From: Chloroflexota bacterium
GTDB lineage: Bacteria > Chloroflexota > Anaerolineae > Aggregatilineales > Phototrophicaceae
NCBI GenBank assembly: GCA_028873975.1
Contig: JAPPMO010000023.1
Coordinates: 1-62,451, forward strand
Direction of reading: 5' to 3'
Length of the DNA: 62,451 nucleotides
Made by a program: the position numbers and the translations under genes. Below the pieces are notes generated by a model. The model saw only the letters and a list, made by a program, of their open reading frames with translations, searched no databases and was not told the DNA's origin. Below, piece by piece: positions 41,567 to 50,177 of the stretch; the stretch's first letter is position 1; each line of letters starts with the position of its first letter.

Positions 41567-42643
41567 GTGTACAACCCCAAAGAACATCTTAAGCGACTTG
41601 TGGAAGCCCACGCGCCCAGCGGCTACGAAGCGCCCATCGCCGAGATCCTGCGCGAGGACTGGGCCGACCTGGTCGATGATTTCGACAGCGACGGGCTGGG
41701 CAGCCTGATCGGCATTAAGCGCGCGGCACGCCCGGCCAAACAGCGGCGGGTGATCATGCTGGCAGCGCATATGGACGAGATCGGTTTGATGGCGCGCGAG
41801 ATCAAAGACGGCTTTATCTATGTGCATCGCATCAGCGGCATTGATCCGCGCGTTATGATGGCGCAGCCGGTGCTGGTGCATGGCGAACGCGCCCTGCCCG
41901 GCATAGTGGCGACGGTGCCGCCGCATATGCTGCGCGCCGCGGACCGGGCGCAGTACCCGCCCATCGACTCGCTGGTGGTCGATGTCGGGCTGCCCGCCGC
42001 TGAGGTAGAAACCTTGGTGAGCGTCGGCGACCTGGTGACGATCGACGCGCCCATGATTGAGCTCAAGGGGCGGCTGCTGGCGGCAAAGGCGATGGACGAC
42101 CGCGCTTGTATAGCCGTGATCACGACCTGCCTGCAACTGCTGGGCGATATGCGCCATAGCTGGGAGGTCCATGCCGCCGCGACCGTGCAGGAAGAGGTCG
42201 GCTTGCGCGGCGCCGCCACCGCGGCCAACCACATTGAACCGGATTGCGCCATCGCGCTCGATGTCGGTTTCGCCGAGCAGCCGGGGCTTTCAACCGGCGC
42301 GGGGAAACTGGGCGAAGGTCCGCAACTCGGTATCGGCGCCAACTTTCACCCCAAAATGGTTGCGCGCTTGCAGGAAGTTGCCGCATATTACGAAATCAAA
42401 TGGCAAAGCGATATCATGCCCGCGCGCACGGGCACCGACGCCTGGGCGATCCAGGTCTCGCGCGCCGGCGTGCCCACGGCGCTATTGAGCATACCGCTGC
42501 GCAATATGCACTCCCCGGTAGAAACGCTTGATCTCAAGGACATTGAACGCTGCGGCCGCTTGCTGGCCCATTTCATCTGTGGGCTGGATGAGGACTTTGT
42601 GGATTATCTTTCCCTGTTGCCGGCCGAAGAATCAGCCCGGTAA
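41567..42643 (+). CDS. M42 family metallopeptidase (glutamyl/deblocking aminopeptidase-like)
   Basis: About 358 residues from a GTG at 41567 with CAGGAG 9 nt before it; an ATG at 41537 is the alternative but lacks a ribosome-binding site. Motifs of M42 di-zinc aminopeptidases are present: AAHMDEIGLM, KAMDDRACIAVI, QEEVGLRGA (catalytic Glu-Glu), ALDVGFAEQ and the C-terminal MHSPVETLDLKDIE. Members form tetrahedral dodecamers that trim peptides from the N-terminus. Cytoplasmic. Flanked on both sides by MITE-like elements. Confidence 0.9.
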   Translation: MYNPKEHLKRLVEAHAPSGYEAPIAEILREDWADLVDDFDSDGLGSLIGIKRAARPAKQRRVIMLAAHMDEIGLMAREIKDGFIYVHRISGIDPRVMMAQPVLVHGERALPGIVATVPPHMLRAADRAQYPPIDSLVVDVGLPAAEVETLVSVGDLVTIDAPMIELKGRLLAAKAMDDRACIAVITTCLQLLGDMRHSWEVHAAATVQEEVGLRGAATAANHIEPDCAIALDVGFAEQPGLSTGAGKLGEGPQLGIGANFHPKMVARLQEVAAYYEIKWQSDIMPARTGTDAWAIQVSRAGVPTALLSIPLRNMHSPVETLDLKDIERCGRLLAHFICGLDEDFVDYLSLLPAEESAR

Positions 42644-42667
42644 AGCCAGCGGGCCGGTTGGCAAAAC

Positions 42668-42873
42668 TGGTTGTGTATCGAATTCGGTTGAAAAAAGAAC
42701 AACAGCCACCTGACAACCGGTAGTGGCGATGCCCTGAAACGCCCGACGGGTAGAAACTGAATGGGTATCGGGCGACTCAGCGAGTCGCCCCTGCCAAATC
42801 GTTCAGATTTTGGTCGAGAATTTCATGTCGAAGACTGACAAAATGTATTGCAACCGAAAAAGACACACTAGCC
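42668..42873 (+). mobile_element. Second complete, diverged MITE-like element, family A
   Basis: The left end TGTGTATCGAATTCGGTTGA (from about 42673) and the right end CAACCGAAAAAGACACACTA (42851-42870) are inverted copies with about 18 of 27 matches. The interior is collinear with the copy at 41279, including the palindrome GGGCGACTC-AGC-GAGTCGCCC (42770-42790), while the first palindrome is degraded. The rest of the gap to 42959 holds no gene. Confidence 0.65.
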
Positions 42874-42959
42874 GAGACCCCCTGCGCCAGTTCCCGATAA
42901 AAGCCCAAGTTGCGGACGGTGATTACGGATAGAGATTGGGCGTCCAGTACCCCTCCCCG

Positions 42960-44834
42960 CTAGTCAATAAACTGCCGGTGCCATTCCTCAAGCGTCAGCA
43001 GGGCCCACAGTTGCCGGTTGTGATCGCGCCTGCCGGAATGATGCTCATTGATCAAGCGCTCGACCACAGCGCTACGCCACAGACCGCGCTCCCGCGCGCG
43101 CCGGCTGAGCAGGATGTCCCGCACCGGCGTCATATCCCGCCGCAGCCAGGCGCCCAGCGGGATGCCAAAGCCGTGTTTCCGGCGCTCGATGATCGCGTCC
43201 GGCAAGATGCCTCGAGCCGCCTCTTTGAGGATGAACTTGGTCCGCGCGCCCTTGAGTTTGAGATTGAAGGGAATGCTCGCGGCGTGTTCGACCAATTTGT
43301 GATCGAGGAAAGGCGCGCGCGCTTCAAGCGAGGCGGCCATACTGCAGCGATCGGCTTTGATCAGCAGATCATCGGGCAAATAACTGCGCATATTGGCATT
43401 GAGCAAGCCGGCGACCGGATCATCCGATGCATCGAGATAGCGCCGGAAATCGGCTGAATCGGGTCCAGCCGTCGTGCGGATCTCGCGGATTAGATCGGCG
43501 CTGAAGACCCGCGCCAGGCCGAAAAAACCATCCGGGACGGACATGCCGGCGGCCTGCGCGAAGCGCCGCGCCCGCTTGACCCGGTCCTCATAAGCCGTTC
43601 CCTCCGGCAGCATGGCCAGCAGGCTGGAAAGTCCCGTCCACAATGGCTTTGGCAGCATCGACATCCGCTGAAAGAGGGACGCGGCGTAAAAGCGCTCGTA
43701 GCCCGCGAAGAGTTCGTCGCCGCCATCGCCGGTCAGCGCCACCGTTACCTGCTCCCGCGTCAATTTGCTAACCAGATAGGTCGGGATGGCGCTGCTATCG
43801 GCGAAGGGCTGGTCGTGATGCCAGACCAAATCGGCGAGCAGGGTCATCGCCTCGGGGCGGACGCGAAAGCTGTGGTGCTCCGTGCCAAGAACCCGCGCCA
43901 CCTGCTCGGCGTAGGGAGTCTCGTCGAAACTGTCGTCCCCTTCAAAGCCGATATTAAAGGTCTTGACGGGGGCGCTGCTATGGCGGCGCATAAGAGCGAC
44001 AATGAGGCTGCTGTCCAAGCCGCCGCTGAGGAAGGCGCCCAAGGGCACATCGCTCATCAAACGCAGCTTGACCGCTTCCTCCAGTTTTTCGCGCAGCGGC
44101 TCAACATGGTCGGCGACCGCCGCATGAGCATGGGACCGGGCGACCGGCGGCAGCGCCCAGTAGCGCTGTTCCCGGCGCTGGCCGGCGGCATTGACGCGCA
44201 GGCATGCCGCCGGCGACAGCGCGAAGATATTCTGAAAAGCCGTATCCGGCGCCGGCAGGTATCCATAACTGAGATATTGCGCCAGGGCGCTGCCCTCGGC
44301 CGCGGCGAAGGCGGAAAGGCGCGGCGCCTGCGGGTGCGCGAACAGGGCTTTGATCTCGCTGGCAAAGACAAAAATGTCGCGGTCATGGTAATAATAGAGC
44401 GGCTTCTGGCCCATGCGATCGCGCGCCAAGAGCAGACGCTTTCGCCGCTTGTCCCAGAGAGCGATGGCGTACATCCCGCGCAGGCGCTTCCAGCAGTCAT
44501 CCCCGTATTCTTCGTAGAGATGGGCGATCGGCTCGCCATCGCCATCGCTGCGGAAGCGGTGCCCCCTTTCGCCCAGGTCGCGGCGCAACACGCGATAATT
44601 ATAGATTTCCCCATTGAAGACCAGGACGACCGACTCATCTTCGTTCCCGAGCGGTTGATCGCTGCCGGCGATGTCAATGATGCTCAGGCGGCGCATAGCC
44701 AGGCCGACAGCCCCGTCGATGAAGTAACCGACGCCATCCGGACCGCGATGCCGCAAGCGGTCATTCATAGCGCGCAGCAATTCCTTTGTTACCGGTCTGC
44801 CATCGAAATGGATGACGCCGCAAATGCCGCACAT
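42960..44834 (-). CDS. asnB: Asparagine synthase (glutamine-hydrolysing)
   Basis: 624 residues. Cys2 in MCGICGVI is the N-terminal glutaminase nucleophile; FNGEIYNYR and GDGEP follow. The synthetase domain has the pyrophosphate loop LSGGLDSS and the conserved TGDGGDELFAGYERF. It converts aspartate, glutamine and ATP to asparagine. The length and the C-terminal HHSGRRDHNRQLWALLTLEEW are typical of the long AsnB type, some of which modify exopolysaccharides or peptides instead. AAAGGAAAAT precedes the ATG. Single gene. Confidence 0.9.
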   Translation of the reverse strand: MCGICGVIHFDGRPVTKELLRAMNDRLRHRGPDGVGYFIDGAVGLAMRRLSIIDIAGSDQPLGNEDESVVLVFNGEIYNYRVLRRDLGERGHRFRSDGDGEPIAHLYEEYGDDCWKRLRGMYAIALWDKRRKRLLLARDRMGQKPLYYYHDRDIFVFASEIKALFAHPQAPRLSAFAAAEGSALAQYLSYGYLPAPDTAFQNIFALSPAACLRVNAAGQRREQRYWALPPVARSHAHAAVADHVEPLREKLEEAVKLRLMSDVPLGAFLSGGLDSSLIVALMRRHSSAPVKTFNIGFEGDDSFDETPYAEQVARVLGTEHHSFRVRPEAMTLLADLVWHHDQPFADSSAIPTYLVSKLTREQVTVALTGDGGDELFAGYERFYAASLFQRMSMLPKPLWTGLSSLLAMLPEGTAYEDRVKRARRFAQAAGMSVPDGFFGLARVFSADLIREIRTTAGPDSADFRRYLDASDDPVAGLLNANMRSYLPDDLLIKADRCSMAASLEARAPFLDHKLVEHAASIPFNLKLKGARTKFILKEAARGILPDAIIERRKHGFGIPLGAWLRRDMTPVRDILLSRRARERGLWRSAVVERLINEHHSGRRDHNRQLWALLTLEEWHRQFID

Positions 44835-45092
44835 CAGGGATTTTCCTTTTCAGCGATTGTGCCATTCTATCATCTTATACATGGGTTGCGGGGCGAACGA
44901 TGAATCGAGGGTATAGAGACAGCGATGGAAATCGCTTAAGTTTGTAAATCAGCGGGAGCTAATGGTCGCGTTGATCATAGTAAGAACGACTTGGCTTACA
45001 TTAATATTTGTTGCGCCAGAGCCCGTTATAGCTTGTGTCGCGCCTTCCTTTCCATATCACGAAATGATCGAAAGCTCTCGCTGCCAGACCGC

Positions 45093-45121
45093 TTGACATA
45101 ACCTGATATCATCGCTATCCT
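45093..45121 (+). promoter_or_regulatory. Sigma-70-type promoter upstream of the small coiled-coil gene
   Basis: A perfect TTGACA (45093-45098) and TATCCT (45116-45121) are separated by 17 nt. The start of transcription would lie about 130 nt before the ATG at 45260. The rest of the 44835-45259 gap shows no gene or repeat. Confidence 0.5.
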
Positions 45122-45259
45122 AACCGAAAGCGGCGTGGCGGCAGAAGTAACAAAGCCTTCATCTTAGGTGAATTCGCCACAGCCGCTCGGCGTCAACAAA
45201 AAGCGCTGCCGCGCTGACACATAATAGCAGACCCGTTCCTTGAATGAGCAAAAGGGGAC

Positions 45260-45694
45260 ATGAAACACGAGTTAAGCGACAAGCCACCGGCGCGTTACCA
45301 GGGTTCTGCACCAACGGTTGCGGGGTCTAACGTGGAGCAAGTTCCTGTGGCTGACGACGGCGTTAATAATATGAAATTCCCACTTTGGCTCCAGGTAATC
45401 GCTTCGATTAGCATCCCGGTCATCCTGGCGCTGTTAGCGCTTGTCGCGCTGATGAATCCTCAATTCGCCGAACTGAGAGGACTTGCCATCGAGAATCGCG
45501 ATGCCATTGTGGCGCTGGACAGCAGGCTAACTGGCGAAATATCACGACTGGACAATCGAATTACGGTTGAAGTTACGCGCCTCGACAATAAGTTCGACGC
45601 GCTCGCCAATTTGATGATCGTCGCCCATACCAATGGCGGGGCTACCGAAGCGGAACTTGTCGCTATCTGGGAATCCATCCTCGCTGCAGAATGA
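45260..45694 (+). CDS. Small membrane protein with C-terminal coiled coil
   Basis: 144 residues with AAAGGGGAC directly before the ATG. A soluble N-terminus of about 40 residues precedes one membrane span (LWLQVIASISIPVILALLALVAL). A coiled coil follows, in which an 11-residue pattern is repeated (RLTGEISRLDN, RITVEVTRLDN). The style matches the larger hendecad protein at 49312, but membrane span and coil are in the opposite order. No enzyme motif. It may oligomerise in the membrane; function unknown. Confidence 0.7.
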   Translation: MKHELSDKPPARYQGSAPTVAGSNVEQVPVADDGVNNMKFPLWLQVIASISIPVILALLALVALMNPQFAELRGLAIENRDAIVALDSRLTGEISRLDNRITVEVTRLDNKFDALANLMIVAHTNGGATEAELVAIWESILAAE

Positions 45695-45722
45695 GAGCGC
45701 TTCTTGTCTGTATTCCAGTAAG

Positions 45723-47183
45723 CTACAGCAGCGCCGGCGATGTCAGATGCCAATCGGTGGCCATTTGATAGGCATGGCCCAATTTCAGCGTCGTCGGCTC
45801 GGTATAAGGCGCGCCCAGGATCTGCATGCCAATCGGCAATCCTTTCGCATCAAATCCACAGGGAACGCTCAGGCCGCATAATCCCGCCAAATTCGCTGAA
45901 ATCGTCAGCACATCAGCCAGAATCATTTGCAGCGGATCTTGGGTCATTTCGCCGAACTTGAAGGCGGTCGTGGGCGCGACCGGCGCCACCAGGGCGTCTA
46001 CCTTTTCAAAGATGGCGTCAAATTCAGCCCGGATGAGCGTACGCACGGCTTGCGCCTTGCCATAATAGGCGTCGTAGTATCCAGCGGAGAGCGTGTAGGT
46101 GCCAAGCATGATGCGGCGCTTTACCTCCTCGCCAAATCCGCGGCCGCGGGTCAGCTTGTAGGTATCAATCAAGTCTACGCCTTCGGCGCGCGCGCCGAAA
46201 CGGACGCCGTCGTAACGGGCCAGATTGGCGCTGGCTTCCGCCATGGCGATGATGTAATAGGCGGGCAGGCAGTATTCGGAGTGCGCGAGACTGAGCTCTT
46301 GCACATGGGCGCCCATGTCCTCGAGCAGCGCGGCCGCCGCAAGCACAGCCTTTTCGACCTCGGGCTGCAATCCTTCCGCGAAGTATTCCCGCGGCAAGCC
46401 GATTTTCAAACCGCGCACATCGCCGGACAACTCGGCGACATAATCCGGCACGTCAACCGGCATGCTGGTCGAATCGAGCGGATCATGTCCGGCGATCACG
46501 GTCAGCAGGCGCGCGACATCTTCCACCGTTCGCGCGAAGGGACCAGCCTGATCAAAGGACGATCCATAGGCGATCAGACCGTAACGCGAGACGCGCCCGT
46601 AACTCGGTTTGATGGCGCTGACGCCGCAGAAAGACGCCGGCTGGCGGATGCTGCCGCCGGTATCAGTGCCCAGCGTCCCCATCGCCATCTCCGCCGAAAC
46701 AGCCGCCGCGCTGCCGCCGCTGCTGCCGCCGGGCACCCGCTCAAGATTCCAGGGATTGCTCGTGGGGAAGAAGCCGCTGTTTTCGGTGGTGGAGCCCATG
46801 GCGAATTCGTCCATGTTGAGTTTGCCAAGCAGGACCGCGCCCGCTTCCTGGAGGCGCGCTACAGCGGTGGCGTCAAATATCGGCAGGTAGCCTTTGAGGA
46901 TCCTGGAACCGCAGGTCGTTTCAATGCCCTTGGTGGAAAGCACGTCTTTCAGCGCGAGAGGAATGCCGAGCAATGGCCGGTCGTCCCCCGCCGCTCGCGC
47001 TTGATCGGCCGCTTTTGCCCCTGCCAGCGCCAGGTCGACGGTCCGACAAAGATAGGCGCGAACGCGCGCGTCCAGCGCTTCGATCCGCCGCAAATGCGCC
47101 TCGGTCAACTCCAGCGAACTGATCTCGCGCTTCCGCAGTCGTTCCAGCGCCTCTGTGATGGTCAAGCGAGTCAAATCTGTCAT
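45723..47183 (-). CDS. gatA: Glutamyl-tRNA(Gln)/aspartyl-tRNA(Asn) amidotransferase subunit A
   Basis: 486 residues from the ATG at 47183; a longer frame to 47231 is rejected. The catalytic triad falls at K79 (GIPLALKD), cis-S154 (VPGGSSGGS) and S178 (GTDTGGSIR), exactly the numbering of well-studied GatA proteins. The C-terminal CGFDAKGLPIGMQILG is also canonical. GatA liberates ammonia from glutamine to amidate mischarged tRNA within the GatCAB complex. gatB and gatC are not adjacent. It runs towards the coiled-coil gene and is followed upstream by a family A fragment. Confidence 0.95.
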   Translation of the reverse strand: MTDLTRLTITEALERLRKREISSLELTEAHLRRIEALDARVRAYLCRTVDLALAGAKAADQARAAGDDRPLLGIPLALKDVLSTKGIETTCGSRILKGYLPIFDATAVARLQEAGAVLLGKLNMDEFAMGSTTENSGFFPTSNPWNLERVPGGSSGGSAAAVSAEMAMGTLGTDTGGSIRQPASFCGVSAIKPSYGRVSRYGLIAYGSSFDQAGPFARTVEDVARLLTVIAGHDPLDSTSMPVDVPDYVAELSGDVRGLKIGLPREYFAEGLQPEVEKAVLAAAALLEDMGAHVQELSLAHSEYCLPAYYIIAMAEASANLARYDGVRFGARAEGVDLIDTYKLTRGRGFGEEVKRRIMLGTYTLSAGYYDAYYGKAQAVRTLIRAEFDAIFEKVDALVAPVAPTTAFKFGEMTQDPLQMILADVLTISANLAGLCGLSVPCGFDAKGLPIGMQILGAPYTEPTTLKLGHAYQMATDWHLTSPALL

Positions 47184-47221
47184 ACAATCAGTCCGCCGAT
47201 CAGGGTCATTAACGGGGAAAG

Positions 47222-47230
47222 AGTATAGCA
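47222..47230 (-). promoter_or_regulatory. Extended -10 promoter for gatA
   Basis: TGCTATACT on the minus strand, an extended -10, lies 39 nt before the corrected gatA start. No convincing -35. Confidence 0.4.
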
Positions 47231-47264
47231 CAGCACAAAAGCAAGTTGCTTATCAAATAAAATT

Positions 47265-47292
47265 GGGTAGTGTATCGTTTTCGGTTGAAACA
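47265..47292 (+). repeat. Solo terminal repeat of MITE-like family A
   Basis: GGGTAGTGTATCGTTTTCGG followed by TTGAAACA is a good copy of the left terminal repeat, without interior or right end. It lies between the gatA promoter and the end of coaE. Confidence 0.6.
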
Positions 47293-47310
47293 AGAAATCT
47301 TAACCGCCAG

Positions 47311-47925
47311 CTAAATCCCGCGCCTTTCAATATCCCGCCAGTGTCGCCGCGCCTGCTCGCGCGTTTCTTCGACGTCCCCATCGTTTTCGATAATCACATC
47401 GGCCTCGCGCAGCTTGTCTTCTTGCTTGTTCTGCGAGGCGATGCGTTGCTTGGCAATGTCCTCGCTCAAGCCGCGCTCGCTCATCAGGCGCTTTAGGCGC
47501 GTCTCCGGCGCGGCCTTGACCACCCAAACGGCGTCGACGACCTGTCGCAGATCCCCCTCGAGCAGCTTGATCGCTTCAATGACCACTACCCGGCGCTCGG
47601 CGCTTCGAATGAGTTGGTGAATTCGTTCTCGGATGAAGGGATGCGTGATGGCTTCCAGCGCTTGCAATTCCGCTTGATTCGCAAATACGATTTTGCCCAG
47701 GGCGGCGCGGTTGATCTCGCCATCCGCGCCGATGACGCCCGCGCCGAATTTTTTAACCACGGCGTCGAATGCCGGACCGCCGCGCAAGATCACTTGATGC
47801 GCGACCTGGTCGGCATCGACGGCCCCCGCGCCCAGATCAACCAGAAACTGTCGGACGAGACTCTTCCCAACCGCAATGTTGCCCGTCAGCCCGATCAGGT
47901 ATTTGTCCGGATAGCCTGCGCTCAA
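47311..47925 (-). CDS. coaE: Dephospho-CoA kinase
   Basis: 204 residues. The P-loop GLTGNIAVGKS is at 12-22, followed by the DADQVAHQVI substrate motif and HPFIRERI; a lid region RLMSERGLSEDIAKQRIASQ and the ending DGDVEETREQARRHW match the family. It phosphorylates dephospho-CoA in the last step of CoA synthesis. It lies 11 nt downstream of a small unknown gene on the same strand. Confidence 0.95.
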   Translation of the reverse strand: MSAGYPDKYLIGLTGNIAVGKSLVRQFLVDLGAGAVDADQVAHQVILRGGPAFDAVVKKFGAGVIGADGEINRAALGKIVFANQAELQALEAITHPFIRERIHQLIRSAERRVVVIEAIKLLEGDLRQVVDAVWVVKAAPETRLKRLMSERGLSEDIAKQRIASQNKQEDKLREADVIIENDGDVEETREQARRHWRDIERRGI

Positions 47926-47936
47926 GCTGTTGCCCC

Positions 47937-48167
47937 TTATGCGGAAATGCGGGTCATTACGGCTTTGGAGAGTGGATTGGGAACTTCCATGTCCCGTAGC
48001 ATTGCGCGAACAGTATCTTTAGAGATATCACGATACCTAAACCGCATTTGAAGTTCCGGGTATCGAGTTCTTGCCAAAATGTCCGGCGCGGCAGGCACTC
48101 GGGTCCAGGTCACAACGATAAACTCATCGTCAATCGCAACGTTGAAATTGAATGCTTCGGGGTTCAT
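47937..48167 (-). CDS. Small protein of unknown function upstream of coaE
   Basis: 76 residues from the ATG at 48167, which has AGGAG 8 nt before it. The sequence (FNFNVAIDDEFIVVTWTRVP) looks like a small alpha/beta protein. No known motif. The 11-nt gap to coaE suggests co-transcription. A real gene is likely because of the ribosome-binding site and spacing, but the product is unidentified. Confidence 0.5.
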   Translation of the reverse strand: MNPEAFNFNVAIDDEFIVVTWTRVPAAPDILARTRYPELQMRFRYRDISKDTVRAMLRDMEVPNPLSKAVMTRISA

Positions 48168-48316
48168 TGCGCTCACTCCTGTCGCGGATGTTTTCCGGCG
48201 CTTCGCCTATCAATAATAACATAGCTTCCAAGGGAAAATCGGTCGGGATTGGCTTCCCGCGCATGTCCGCCGCGATTTGCCGGTAGCCGTGCAGGCTAAT
48301 TTTTTTTGTGAGCCCT

Positions 48317-48350
48317 CTCGTCGCTTGAGCGACGCGGTTTACATAAACAG
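48317..48350 (-). repeat. Truncated family C repeat
   Basis: On the minus strand it reads CTGTTTATGTAAACCGCGTC followed by GCTCAAGCGACGAG, matching the first half of the 80-bp repeats at 59444 and 62188. It is next to the end of the glycosyltransferase gene. Confidence 0.6.
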
Positions 48351-48363
48351 GCGGAGATAAATC

Positions 48364-49179
48364 CTAACGATTCTTTAACCACATCAGCGCGGCAACGGGC
48401 CTGCTCAAGAGCCAGAGCAGGAGCATTTTGGGGCTTCCGTATTGTTTGCGACAGTAGATCATCAGATCGCGGAAGAAGATGCCCGTCGCGAACCAACTGC
48501 GCGTGGATGATTTTCCGTGGTGCTTGATTTTGGCGGCTGACAGGAAGAATGCGTTCTTCTGATGCTGGCAGGCGAGCGCGTCTTCCGGGAAGTACAGCAG
48601 CAGGTCGTCGTCGAGCCAGAGGTCTTCGCGCTTCATTAATGTGCAGGATCCTGGGATCACTTTGACTTCTCGGTCGCTCTGACGATCCCAATCCGCGTAG
48701 TAGAGTTCATCGTGGACGCGGCGTCTGGCGGCCGGCAGCAAATAGCCCAAGACACTGTAGTCGAGCAGCAGGCTGAGGTATGTCGGTATCTCCGATCCGG
48801 TTCGCTGGACCTCGCCGTCCGGGTGGCGCAACTGCGCGGTTACGCCGGCGTAGTCCGGGTTTTCCAGCAAGAAGCGATACATGAGCGCCAGAGCGTCTGG
48901 CGCAACTTCGGTGTCGGGATTGAGCAGCAGGACAGTGTCCGCCGTCGCCCGTTTGATGCCGATATTATTGCCGCCGCAATACCAGGTATTGACCCTCTGC
49001 TCCAGCAAGACAACTTCGGGGAATGCGCCCCGGACCATTTCCGCGCTGCCGTCGGCGGAGGCATTGTCGACGACGATGACTTCGAGGCGCAAGCCGACGC
49101 TCGCGCGCAGCGACTGCAGGCAGTCGCGCAGCAGATCGCGCGTGTTGTAGCTGACAATCACCACTGACAGATCAGACAT
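48364..49179 (-). CDS. Family 2 glycosyltransferase
   Basis: 271 residues. The GT-A nucleotide-sugar fold is plain: LSVVIVSYNTRDLLRDCL, VIVVDNASADGSAEMV, NTWYCGGNNIGIKRA and the DxD-like LLLNPDTEV. Such proteins are usually annotated as rhamnosyl- or galactofuranosyltransferases acting on cell-surface polysaccharide. Compared with most members, which have about 300 residues, the C-terminal part is short. Donor and acceptor are unknown. Confidence 0.88.
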   Translation of the reverse strand: MSDLSVVIVSYNTRDLLRDCLQSLRASVGLRLEVIVVDNASADGSAEMVRGAFPEVVLLEQRVNTWYCGGNNIGIKRATADTVLLLNPDTEVAPDALALMYRFLLENPDYAGVTAQLRHPDGEVQRTGSEIPTYLSLLLDYSVLGYLLPAARRRVHDELYYADWDRQSDREVKVIPGSCTLMKREDLWLDDDLLLYFPEDALACQHQKNAFFLSAAKIKHHGKSSTRSWFATGIFFRDLMIYCRKQYGSPKMLLLWLLSRPVAALMWLKNR

Positions 49180-49311
49180 TTTAGAAGCGCGCTCCGTGTT
49201 AATTCTTTAGTGTTGGATTTAGGTAATAGAAAATCTTGCAATCAAACAGTTCTTGAAACTGGAAAGCAACTTTGCTACAATAGGACGAACATTGAGACAG
49301 GACGCGAAACG

Positions 49312-49977
49312 ATGGCGCAAACAGAAACAGAAATTCAAGCCCGCACAGAATCCGAACGCATCGTCGCTTTGGAGGCTAGCTACGCTCATGTCGCCACCAA
49401 GGCGGACGTTGCTGACATTAGAACCGAGATCGCAAATCTGCGCACAGAATTGAAGACAGATAATGCCAGCTTGCGCACAGAAGTAAAAACCGATATTGCC
49501 AACTTGCACACAGAAGTAAAAACCGATATTGCCAACTTGCGTACAGAAGTAATGTCGGAAATCGGAAGTCTACGCACAGAGGTCACGTCGGAAATCGGAA
49601 GTCTACGCACCGACATGACGTCCGAAATCGGAAGTTTGCGCACCGACATGACGTCCGAAATCGAAAGTTTCCGCACAGAGGTCACGTCGGAAATCGGAAA
49701 TTTGCGCGCAGAGATGACGTCGGAAATCGGAAGTCTACGCACAGAGATGACGTCGGAAATCGGAAGTTTCCGCACAGAGGTCACGTCGGAAATCGGAAGT
49801 TTCCGCACAGAGGTCACGTCGGAAATCGGAAGTTTGAACAGCAAGGTAAATACAGAAATCGGAAGTTTGCGCACTGACATGAAGAATATGCGATGGATGA
49901 TCGGCGTGATGATCGCCGGGGCTTCCGTGTTGGTTGCCGGCGCGAACCTGCTAGTGACATTGGCCTTGCGAACCTGA
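49312..49977 (+). CDS. Coiled-coil protein of 14 hendecad repeats with C-terminal membrane span (DUF1640-like)
   Basis: 221 residues from the ATG at 49312; a longer frame to 49210 has no ribosome-binding site. After 37 residues, fourteen 11-residue units follow with the consensus SEIGSLRTEVT or TDIANLRTEVK, encoded by 33-bp tandem repeats (49423-49884). The C-terminal WMIGVMIAGASVLVAGANLLVTLAL is one membrane span. The layout resembles DUF1640/CCDC90-like proteins, which form trimeric coiled-coil stalks. The repeats have no indel that breaks frame. Function unknown. Confidence 0.75.
   Translation: MAQTETEIQARTESERIVALEASYAHVATKADVADIRTEIANLRTELKTDNASLRTEVKTDIANLHTEVKTDIANLRTEVMSEIGSLRTEVTSEIGSLRTDMTSEIGSLRTDMTSEIESFRTEVTSEIGNLRAEMTSEIGSLRTEMTSEIGSFRTEVTSEIGSFRTEVTSEIGSLNSKVNTEIGSLRTDMKNMRWMIGVMIAGASVLVAGANLLVTLALRT
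49423..49884 (+). repeat. 14 tandem 33-bp repeats within the coiled-coil gene
   Basis: Each unit encodes one hendecad. The first four units (TEIANLRTELK type) have diverged from the last ten (SEIGSLRTEVT type), whose DNA is nearly identical around TCGGAAATCGGAAGTTT. This suggests recent expansion by unequal recombination or slippage, so copy number may vary between strains. Confidence 0.85.
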
Positions 49978-50177
49978 ATCACGCTTGCGACCACTCTCTT
50001 CTGCTGACAGTTGCTCTTCAAATTATAACCATCTTATACGCTAAGGACTCGGCGCAGTCCCCGATTGTATCGCCTGCGGAACAAGTGAAGAAGAATTCCC
50101 TCAGCGTCTGGCGCAAACTGACCGTCTCCGCTAGCATGGTCGCCACAGTCGCAACTGGACCCCAGGGGAGGGCTATC

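Noticed and set aside
44835..45259. Possible tRNA or small RNA in the gap before the coiled-coil gene
   Set aside because: No cloverleaf, CCA end or terminator hairpin could be drawn; only a promoter-like pair of hexamers was found.
49423..49884. Regular repeats considered as a CRISPR array
   Set aside because: The 33-bp units are contiguous with no spacers and stay in one reading frame of a coiled-coil protein.
49893..50177. N-terminal extension of the LLM oxidoreductase
   Set aside because: It overlaps the end of the coiled-coil gene out of frame; the GTG at 50178 has GGGGAGGG and gives a family-typical length.
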